A stretch of 64,000 bases of DNA from Micropterix aruncella (taxonomy: Eukaryota; Arthropoda; Insecta; Lepidoptera; Micropterigidae), in NCBI GenBank assembly GCA_944548615.1, contig OX155960.1:32528919-32592918 (forward strand), given 5' to 3'. Below the pieces are notes generated by a model. It made no database searches and was not told the DNA's origin. It was given only the letters and a program-made list of their open reading frames with translations. Every line of letters begins with the position of its first letter. Position 1 is the first letter of the stretch. Below, piece after piece: positions 55,235-64,000 of the stretch. The translations under genes were made by a program, and so were the position numbers.

Positions 55235-55495
55235 ATGGCAAACGGTGGCGACCTCGAAATAAACGACGTGGGAAGAAGTGGCCAATTAAGAACGTGCCCG
55301 ACAAAAAGATGCACTTTTAAGGGGGGGCCAACTGCCGACAATCACTTACCGTTGCGCGAACTTAATCAGATCGTAAGTCTTCCTTTCGCGGGAAGAGGCA
55401 AGAATTTTCGTGTTATGTCAGAGCGGGGAGAGCTAATCTTTTCTCTGATTAATATTGAGAATGTCGTCGCAGTTGCGCAATGCTACCTACCGTAG
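55235..55495 (+). other. unrecognised 86-codon open frame
   Basis: MANGGDLEINDVGRSGQLRT opens a frame with ordinary composition, containing CPTKRCTFKGG and ending CYLP. It is not low complexity and is GC-richer than its flanks. I do not recognise a domain. It could be part of an unlisted element, an exon or chance. Confidence 0.2.
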
Positions 55496-56979
55496 CGCGA
55501 AAATGACAAATGACCACGAATATGTTTAGTTATAAGCAATTTATATTGTGAATTCGGTTGAAGTGATGAACGTAGTCTAACGTATGCAATTGGCAATGCA
55601 TACTGACGAGTGGGTCTCGGATAAATGGACCAGACGTCAGGATTTGTCTTCACATGTCAGTATATTTAGGCAACTGTCAGGATTCCGGCCGAACGAATTT
55701 TAAGAATTTTAGTAACACTTTTTAATAATTATGTTTTTTTTTTCGAAATTATAATATGCATTACAAATAATCACAATCGAAACATTACTAGTGAAGAAGT
55801 GTTTGAATTAATCTTTGCTGTCATACTTTGAATTAATCTTTGCTGTTTTGAGACACTTGATTAAGCAGGCCTTGCCTTTAATTATTGTGCTGTAAAATAA
55901 ATCGCAAAATCCACTGATTAAATTATACTGAGTTAACAGCAAAGCCCTAAATGATACCGTAAGTCGGTTTAACTGGCAAAATACATATCTACCAACGTGT
56001 TATTACAACGTACGTCGCACCGTACTAAATAATATTTAAACTTTAAATTATCAGAAAATTATTGAATGTATTAAAAATCTTTGTGAATTTTCTCTTGGTA
56101 TTCTCCGAATGAAGTTTTCTATTTTCCCCTAAGCGTCACCCGACTGACCTTGCATCACGTGACCTCTCTAATTTATCGTGAACGCTACGTGAACTGTACT
56201 ATGGCTGTCAAATGCCGCACTCTAACACGAGAGCGTTTTTTGTTGTATTTTTACTTTTAATTCAGTAATGTTAGCTGATGCAACGTACCCCAGATGAAAT
56301 GTACATGTCATAAGAGAAACAAAAACGGTTGTGGCACCCCAAGACTTTCCCGGCAAGACTTACCAGAATCACAGTAACTGTCATAGGAATGTTTGAAAGG
56401 TGCGTTGTCTTAGTCATTGGAATTTATAACCATAAATAACATTTCATTTTATTCCAAACAAAATCAAATTCAAATTGTTTATTTTACAAAAAATCATAGT
56501 ATCAGTTACAAATGAATTAAACCTAACCTAACTGGATCGCACGAGACGTCCGCACGAAGGTAGGCTCAGAATCGTATAATTAAGTACTGCCTAATGCTAA
56601 ATAAAAAAATATGTTGAAGAATGCCGTGAAAAATAAAATCAAGTAAACTAAAATTTTAGCAAAAAATAAAATTTCAAATAATCATAAAAGGTATGTGATA
56701 ATAATAATATAAAGAACAAAAAGCATGCCAATCATAAATATATGGTAGGTGAATAATAATGTGTTAGGAATGGTAAGTTAGATAGGAATAAAGCAAATTA
56801 GTTTGTCGGTTTCTTTCCTTCCCTGGGTGATCAACCAGTGGGTTAGTCTTTTTTGTTTATATTTATTTTTATATTTTTACCTTGAGTATAAATGCCGGGT
56901 ATATCCTTAGTTTTATTGAACAACGACGGTGCCAAGTATAGAAAATGTCTCTGTGCATGGGTACTATTCAGTTTGGGCA
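55496..56979. other. no gene recognised
   Basis: TTTGAATTAATCTTTGCTGT is repeated twice at about 55803-55845. The rest is AT-rich. Confidence 0.35.
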
Positions 56980-57240
56980 CTATGTGGTTATCGCTCGTGT
57001 TATAATTTTATGGGTTGTTTGCTGGTGCAATTCATTATGTTTGTGATAATAGAGAATTATCGTTTTAGCAAATGTTTGCCGTACGTCAAGAACAGAGAAC
57101 TCACGAAAAAGTTGCTCATACGGGTATCTCAACGGTTTTTTGTTGACAACTCTTAACAGCGCTTTCTGAGCTTTAACAAGTGGATCGAGGTGTGATAGTG
57201 CTGCACCGCCCCAACCTAAATACAATTATAACAAATAAAA
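56980..57240 (-). pseudogene. LINE reverse transcriptase, C-terminal (post-thumb) fragment
   Basis: LGWGGAALSHLDPLVKAQKA, LLRVVNKKPLRYPYEQLF and EFSVLDVRQTF follow the usual block WGGA...HL.PL...QK..LR.I..K..RYPT..LF.E..VL.VRQ found after the polymerase core in many insect LINEs. It is in one frame, but only about 80 codons long. It runs out into AT-rich DNA on both sides. The clade is not decided. Confidence 0.7.
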
Positions 57241-57361
57241 CATAAAAACTGGTAGACCGATTTATACCTTTATATATATATTATAGCTTTTTATCTCTTA
57301 CCGTGACTTTTCAAATTTTAGATCAATCGGATGAAGCGTTTAAATGCTATCATTTAATTAA

Positions 57362-57386
57362 GTATTCCTCCATCATGGAGGAATAC
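57362..57386. repeat. perfect 11-bp hairpin, 3-base loop
   Basis: GTATTCCTCCA and TGGAGGAATAC around TCA. It is followed at 57387-57455 by CA and GACA microsatellite steps. It may be the end of a LINE-like element, since a phrase AGATCAATCGGATGAAGC typical of such tails precedes it. Confidence 0.75.
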
Positions 57387-57464
57387 ACACAGCTCATAGA
57401 CAGACATACACACACACACATACAGACAGACAAACGGACAGACAGACTTCAGTCTGAAATTGTG

Positions 57465-57976
57465 TTAGGGTGCCCATAGACGGGCAGCTTGGAGCGGTCG
57501 TGCTTCAAGCTGTCGCGTTTGGGCGACCTGCAGTTTCGATACAAAATTCTCTTTCACCATACACGGACCGCTCGAGCAATTCACTTGCGGTCTCCACCAA
57601 TAAATGCGGTCGGCGTGCGGTCGAGTTTCGCCGTGCTGCCGGCAGCAAAGAGCTGCGCGACCCGCCGTAGAAGGACCGCTTCAAGCAGTCGCCTCAGACT
57701 GCACGCCACATCGTATAGTATAGCACAGTTTTGCGCAGCTGTACAGGGGATGATTTTCAATTAATTGGCATCCTCGAAGTGGGTGAATCAGTACAAGCAC
57801 ATAAGCTAGTTTCAATCAAAAATTGTGAAAAAAATTAAATAAAAAAACTGTAAAAAAAATAAGTTTATATGAAAATTTGTAATTTTTATTTTTATTGAAA
57901 TTACTAAAACTGCTTGGAGCAGTCGTGTTGCAGTCGATTACAGTCTATTCATCCGTAAAAACGGACGAATAGACTG
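57465..57976. repeat. probable inverted-repeat element debris, with hairpin
   Basis: GGGTGCCCATAGACGGGCAG opens a GC-rich patch where CTTGGAGCGGTCGTG, CTTCAAGC and CTTGGAGCAGTCGTG recur. At 57941-57976, CAGTCTATTC and GAATAGACTG with CCGT/ACGG inside form a 16-bp stem with one mismatch around a 4-base loop. Two overlapping frames at 57470-57764 carry no motif. Confidence 0.4.
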
Positions 57977-58549
57977 AAAATTAAATTTAACTAGATATTA
58001 CTACAATCTGTTAAGATTTTTTGGAAAGAAATAAATAAATTAATGTACATATATTCATATTCTAACATGTTTTAACTTACTACTCAAGACTTACTCAAGA
58101 TCGCAGGTAAACGGCATCAGAACTATTATAATATTGAACCCAGAAATAGCCGCAAATATGCACAATAATAAAGGTAATCGTATATAACCGGCATCACTAT
58201 AATCGTGAACGGAAATTTACCAGAAGCGAAACTTGAAAATCACGATAGTTCGCTTTCTTCTTCGCATTATCTCGCCTGCTTAATGATGGGAAGAGACTCG
58301 TTTAATTGTATCAAAATCGTCATAATCACCGATAATTTTAAAATGTGAAAAAAGTGGATGTCTGTTCCAGAAGAGACGAAGAAGACAAGACCCTTTACAT
58401 TAATTTTCGAAAACTGGTTAATTTCTCATCAAGTAATCATGTTGTTATAATAAATGATCTTTGCTCGCAATAAATATAGAGATTTTACCATGTATATGGT
58501 AGTAAGTATCAAGTATTTAGTACCAAAGTAAATGCTCAGTTCAATCAGG

Positions 58550-59096
<547 letters not shown>

Positions 59097-59099
59097 ATT

Positions 59100-59658
59100 T
59101 AAAACAAAGTCGGTTTTTTTCGCTTATAACTCGTAACACTTATAACTCGAGAACGTCTAGACCGATTTTCACGGTTTTTGATTTTTTGAATTTGTCTTCG
59201 TCCCGAATAGCAGAATAACTATCAGAAACATTGGAAAATTAACGAAAAATAAAATAAAAGAAAAAACATTTTCCCATACAAAATGTAAATCCGTGTTTTT
59301 GTCATGGTCAGTTGTACATGGCATGTTCACGTGTCGGAAAATCATCCGCTTTATTTGTTCTTGCGCCTGATAAAGAAACAAAACATGTCGTATATCACAA
59401 GGTGCTTTAATGAAGAGAATTAAACCGAGTGCATCCCATGCTGCACAATATGTAAATAGTTTAATTCAATCATGTCTTGCTGACACGCGATTGATATACT
59501 TAATTTTTGTACTTTTATATTTCTTTTTGTGTTATTATCTTAATAAAGTATTTTGTATTCATTGTATTACTTTCATAAAATCATAAATTAAGTTCAGCTA
59601 ATCTGTAACACGACATTCATTGACTGTTAGGCGGTACGAAGTTCGCCGGGTCAGCTAG
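59100..59658 (+). mobile_element. possible Helitron-like 3' end
   Basis: It contains TATAACTCGAGAACGTCTAG and ACCGATTTTCACGG, a phrase common in lepidopteran Helitron-like repeats as I recall. It ends GGCGGTACGAAGTTCGCC, a stem of at least 4 bp, followed by GGGTCAGCTAG and then T. A terminal hairpin ahead of CTAG at an A/T site fits the Helitron rule. The 5' TC end was not located. Confidence 0.4.
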
Positions 59659-59879
59659 TTATCTACAAAAATAAAAAAGAATGGCACGGGAGAATTACTA
59701 TTATACTTATTTGTATTTTAAGTAATGACTATAATTTCAAAATAAAATGAATTTCGACAAGATATTTCACGTTTGCCCAGATATCGAACAGTTTGGGCTG
59801 GTGGTCGAAAATAAATTTGTTATATATTTTAATTTGAAGTGACATGGTACTAAATGGGATTTGCATGTAATACTGATAA

Positions 59880-60650
59880 ATGAGAATTTATAACCCACAC
59901 CAAAATATATCTAGTTTTAAATGGAATGACCGTAAAAAAGAGGATGTCCTCGGATACATTATGAATACGAGACCGTTTACCTCTGTACGCTACAAAAATA
60001 GAATTATTATTGATTTGCGTTTTAGAATCTATCTATTCAACCAGTGGGATATACATGTAATTGACGCTGATAATTACTTTTTAGGGTCGATTAAGTTTGA
60101 AGATGTCATAGCCACAGCTCGTAGTTTCTAGAGTATATTTCGCTCAAAGGTTTAATAATTTCCTAATGTTGCGCCATAACATTAGCATTGTTCATGTCGT
60201 GACGTTTTAGCTTTACTTTATCCAAAATTACATATTAGAAGATGTTTGCTATAGAAGAACACAGCAAGTCGCTACGAGAGAATGGAGCAATCTCGCATTC
60301 AAATAAAAAGCTTAGTAGCTTCTGTGCGACAAGTACTTGACCATTCTTCTATGATTTCGCTTGCTCCGATGCTACATCTTCAGCACTCTTCTATGTCATG
60401 TATTCTGACCGAAGCCATGTGCAACAACGCCGAGACCTTGGGGATGTTGTCATAGAGAAGCATGCTGAAGATACCGTGGATAGAGAGAGTTTTTGTGATG
60501 AGGAAGTTCTACGGCGGATTGAAAAACAAGCGGAGGTACCTGTTCCCTAACATTAAACGGCGATTCTTTTATTTTAATCGCATGATGCGCAATGAAAAAT
60601 ACAAAATTGAGCAAAATATCCCTCCAAATCGGAGAAGGACATCATAGCTG
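59880..60650 (+). pseudogene. RTE-like element remnant
   Basis: The later part is clearer: MLKIPWIERV (60462), then in a shifted frame DEEVLRRIEKQAEV, then FFYFNRMMRNEKYKI. These correspond to YRRMLKI.W.DR, N.EVLRR and EYFGH.MRN.KY of RTE-type polyprotein ends, as at 29.4 kb. The earlier frame (59880-60131, IMNTRPFTSVRYKN, DADNYFLGSIKF) may be a decayed endonuclease end (QIDYI...R..S, D.D..LV..K), but that is weak. If both are right, the polymerase between them has been deleted. Confidence 0.5.
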
Positions 60651-62022
60651 AAAAAACTTGTGTCGTTGGTTAGTCAGATCCTCACATTTCCCTTTAGTCA
60701 ACTCGCTGGTGGATAACTGTGACTGAAAATAAAGAGTGGCGATCGATCCGACAGCATGGAGATAAACTGGACGAAAACAAGGATAGGTCGTGAAGCTACT
60801 CGGCGACGTTTTATGTCTCACAATTAATTCTAAGAATCAAAAAGGTTCCAATCGAATTCGCGGACGACGACACACATCTTGCGCGATTTCCTAAATTGAT
60901 TCATCCTGGCGAGTCCGTCGAATTCATCCGAATTAGGTCCTCGACTGTCAATGGTAGACAGAGAGCTCGCTGCGGGTAACCTGCTCAAGTTTTCTAGGTC
61001 GATAGGTTACATTCATTAACAAAAAGAGGGGCGATATGTGGCTTTAATTAATGCTTCTTCTTTCAGCGCTGCCTGCTATCGAAGACTAGTATCACCTTAG
61101 CCCCTCATTAGCTATCACTGTGGACAGAGTATACCAGACTGTAGCTTCTCTTAGAAAAAAATTGAAATCCAAGCAAATATGTCACAAGTCGTAAGGGCTC
61201 GCATATGACCGACAGATGTCCGCTAGTCGGCCCACGTGGATATGCAAACGTTCGAAAAAATTGCCTACCGTTACCCACGCGTAATGCCAACCAAAGGCAT
61301 TCGTCTAAACGTACCGCTCTGCTCGCTTTCCTCGCACCCTATTCTCGCAATGCCCTATCGCTCGAGCGAGCGTATACTGTTCTCTCCATATACTGTGCTA
61401 TCGACGCTGCCACTTGAAACAGAATCGTTGTATAAAATGTCGATACAACAATTTTGTCGGGTTGAGCCAGGATCAGTGGCGTAGCTAGGTGGTTAAAGGC
61501 TCTGGTGCCTTAAATCAAAATAAAAGCAATTGAATTGATATCATTATTAGTTTTGCACATTACAATAAAATAAAAATCAAAGCGAAAATCGACCATAAAT
61601 AACATATTTAACTTAGTTCTAATATGTATTTTATTAGTGACAATATTGCATAGCGAGTAATTATGGCCCTAATCACACACACTTTGTTGAGGCAGCTGCA
61701 CTGGATTAGCATCAAAATCTGAGAAAAAATGTTTGGAGAACATCTTGCTCATTCTAGATCCATCGGCGGCAGGTCTTGGATCCATTGGTGATCCTCGGTT
61801 TTAGAATTTAGACCGAGCATAGAAAAATACAGGTGTCGGTAATTTAGCGGCAGTTTAGAAAGCAAAAGAATACCACCACTATATGTTTCCTAGTTGGCTA
61901 TATCATGGTTGCGAATTTAATCCGCCCAGTTGCCATAGTAATGAACCAGAGAATAGTCTCTTATTTTTGGACCTGCACCTCGCTTTTCACTGCTCTATTC
62001 CTAGACAAGACACGGCACATCG
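60651..62022. other. no gene recognised
   Basis: 61190-61470 is GC-richer, with overlapping frames (61108-61484) lacking motifs. CAGTGGCGTAGCTAGGTGG at about 61474 looks like a hAT end but no matching end was found. Confidence 0.35.
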
Positions 62023-62535
62023 TAGGAATGGACATCGATGTCCGATATATAGGAAACATCGATGGTTAGAGATCGGTGTTTGATGTTTTTTACATCGATG
62101 GTGCCTTATCGATGTTTTGCCACCATTGATGTTTCTCTGTCGATATTTGTCATATATACATTATGTTTCCTTTTACTCCATATATGGATAATAATATTTT
62201 ATCGAAGTTGATGTTTCTTAACGCTTTAAACGACAAATTTGGAAATAAGTTGATCAAACTTTGCCATTTCCTGTTTTTAATTTAGATAACTTTTTATTGA
62301 CACTTATGTTGAGTTATTCATAATATCTTTGTGTTCAACTATATTCTATATTATTGATTTTATTATTAAAAAAAAATTAAAAGGACTGTCAGCAAAATGA
62401 GTGATACTTTTTTTTTTAAAACGATTTTTAGATGATTTAAATATCGATGATTTGCTAACGATGTTTTTCGACCATCGATGTTTGTGTTACGACGTTGGTA
62501 TCAAGGATGTTTTTCCTTCGATGTCCACCCTTCAA
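62023..62535. mobile_element. inverted-repeat element rich in ATCGATG sites, ~510 bp
   Basis: The left end TAGGAATGGACATCGATG and the right end in reverse GAAGGGTGGACATCGAAG agree at 13 of 18 positions. The interior repeats ATCGATG at about 62034, 62059, 62094, 62108, 62443 and 62472, with variants between. GGACATCGATGTCC (62030-62043) is a perfect palindrome. The ends resemble hAT-type TGGACATCGATG wording. Target duplication not resolved. Non-coding. Confidence 0.55.
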
Positions 62536-62547
62536 ATAATGAAACAT

Positions 62548-63286
62548 CTAGGTCCCTAGGTGGAATCGCTTCACTGTGAAACGCTTCTTCAATGGGAGCA
62601 GAAACGTTACAATTGTACCGTGGACGTCTACATCAGATATCGGATGCTGCAGCGAGCTCTTGGACTTGGTCTGGTAGTTGCGTTTCCTGCGAAATGGCTC
62701 ACTCGGGCGATGAGTCAGATTCGCCGGCTGCAATGGGCGGATGGCGTTGCGGGCGCTGGGAACTGGTGGCCCGAAGACGAGCGATGACTTGCGTCTGACC
62801 TTTGTTTCACTTAACCGGCCAAACACTGCGCAGCGGACTCCGGAATAAGACGTACACTTCACATGCGGACCAACGCGACGGACGCCGCATCTGCCTTCGG
62901 AGCGAATAAATCAGACTACTTATGCTGTGGAGTTGCCTGCTTGCTGGTTCTTGGCATCAAATACATATAACAGCCTGATCCGTGGTAATCTTGCCGGTGG
63001 TGTATCCACTCTACTATCAGCTCTATTCCTACACCCGGAGCTTGTTGCCCTAACTGTCATCAACATGACAATCGGGAGTTGGGAAAGCGGCCGGATCGCT
63101 GCCCCCGACCGTCCCTTCATACCCCGCATGAAAGTTGCGCTTCATGCGCCGTCGGGGGCGGCGTATTCCGCCCTCTTCGCCAGCTTCCGATTCTTCAGAG
63201 CTCGCGCGCGGACTGTACATAGTAGCCCCGTAGCGGTATCCCCAGAATTATTTAAATAACTTTGCCATTTAGGGTCTCTGGGATTG
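62548..63286. other. GC-rich block, unrecognised open frames
   Basis: 62560-62880 is open on both strands. 62927-63259 (forward, 110 codons, MELPACWFLASNTYNSLI to SPVAVSPELFK) is the most protein-like, with WESGRIAAPDRPFIPRMKV in the middle. I do not recognise a domain. The base composition differs from the AT-rich surroundings and the block stops 28 bp before a transposon, so it may be part of an unlisted repeat or a host exon. Confidence 0.25.
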
Positions 63287-63720
63287 CACTGAGAAAAATA
63301 TTGGATTGATTATTTATTACATTACCATTTTGTTATTACGGTTTTATACAAAATAACGATGCTTTAATCGTGATTTTGTTGAATCACAAGGAATTTTGTT
63401 GAAACTCTATTACTCGATTATATGTATCAACATTTTCCTTACGATTAATACGAAAATAACAGTATACTGTAGTTTCAACATGATTCAAATGTCCGACTAT
63501 AGCCGTATGCATACTACTACATGCTGTCATCTCAAAGCGAGTTCCCAAGGTCGCGACGTAATGAAATAATATTATGTTTTAATATTACGATACGGTAACT
63601 CGCCAACACCATTACGCCTCATGTTAATTCATACGTATGGACCATAGTCCGAGTTATATACGTAATCCTTGTTGAAACATGCGTATTTCCGTGTATTACA
63701 TCGTTATGTTATTCTCAGTG
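63287..63720. mobile_element. inverted-repeat element family M1, copy 2
   Basis: The left end CACTGAGAAAAATATTGG and the right end in reverse CACTGAGAATAACATAACG pair. The bases TGGGATTG before and TGGGAATT after match at 6 of 8, a possible hAT-size duplication. The interior is collinear with 11002-11398. Non-coding. Confidence 0.75.
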
Positions 63721-64000
63721 TGGGAATTAAAGTGGACTGTATAGACCTGTTGAGGTAAGGAAAATAAAGTAGTGGAACTACAAAAACTCCATTTTGAACA
63801 AGGTTTAAAAGAGCTTAAAATTCGGAGGTTTTTACTTAAATTGCACACGCTAAGCGGGATGCAAGTTGCTTGTAACTACTGGTGTCGTCAACGCGTTCTA
63901 CATATTTTGGTAACGGAACCGGAATAAACCAACAGAGTGCAAGTTCAAGATCCATACATCGTGTTGCTGAGAAAACACTAGATAAATAATTTAATCGAGT

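Noticed and set aside
61474..61493. hAT end CAGTGGCGTAGCTAG
   Set aside because: No partner end in the window; possibly a broken element, but not supportable.

Overview
This window looks like repeat-rich nuclear DNA from an insect, most probably a moth or butterfly. It is AT-rich, has no bacterial-type gene packing and no long host open reading frame. It is crowded with decayed transposable elements: mariner, piggyBac, hAT, a PIF-like type, several non-LTR retrotransposon lineages, a tRNA-derived SINE, foldback elements and a possible Helitron end. The lepidopteran assignment is an inference from this mixture and from repeat styles. I found no host gene that I would defend. Nearly every reading frame with recognisable protein similarity comes from a mobile element, and almost all of these are broken.

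Layout. 0.9-1.6 kb: ~115-bp tandem repeats running into a LINE-like 3' tail. 2.7 kb: end of a piggyBac transposase. 5.2-6.5 kb: a nearly intact mariner with terminal repeats, TA target site and one C-terminal frameshift. 8.8-9.2 kb: foldback element. 9.9-11.4 kb: two short inverted-repeat elements around a GC-rich patch that could be a promoter. 12-16.7 kb: interspersed repeats, an LTR-like pair of direct repeats and a foldback. 19.1-20.3 kb: end of a non-LTR retrotransposon with a zinc knuckle and restriction-like endonuclease. 21.1-24.1 kb: inverted-repeat elements and LINE 3' ends. 25.4-26.7 kb: a second, strongly decayed mariner. 29-36.8 kb: SINE copies among reverse transcriptase fragments.

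37.0-39.8 kb holds the most interesting object. It is a 2.78-kb element with ~27-bp inverted ends, a 6-bp ATCGAT duplication, repeated GTGGTA sites near its ends and one decayed coding region, which resembles a family I remember only as uncharacterised arthropod proteins. 42-48 kb: more reverse transcriptase fragments, a tandemly rearranged copy of an interspersed repeat, and a LINE tail with a perfect 23-bp hairpin. 50.3-52.5 kb: a CRE/E2F-bearing GC-rich patch, a deleted hAT element with an 8-bp target duplication, and the fullest copy of the ~680-bp repeat family. 58.5-59.1 kb: a 540-bp AT microsatellite. The last 5 kb hold RTE-like fragments and two more inverted-repeat elements.

The parts do not form one working pathway. 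They record successive insertions, including a repeat that splits a reverse transcriptase just before its YADD box. Non-autonomous elements (SINE, inverted-repeat elements, foldbacks) would depend on proteins supplied from elsewhere in the genome. Protein family assignments rest on remembered motifs and were not searched.
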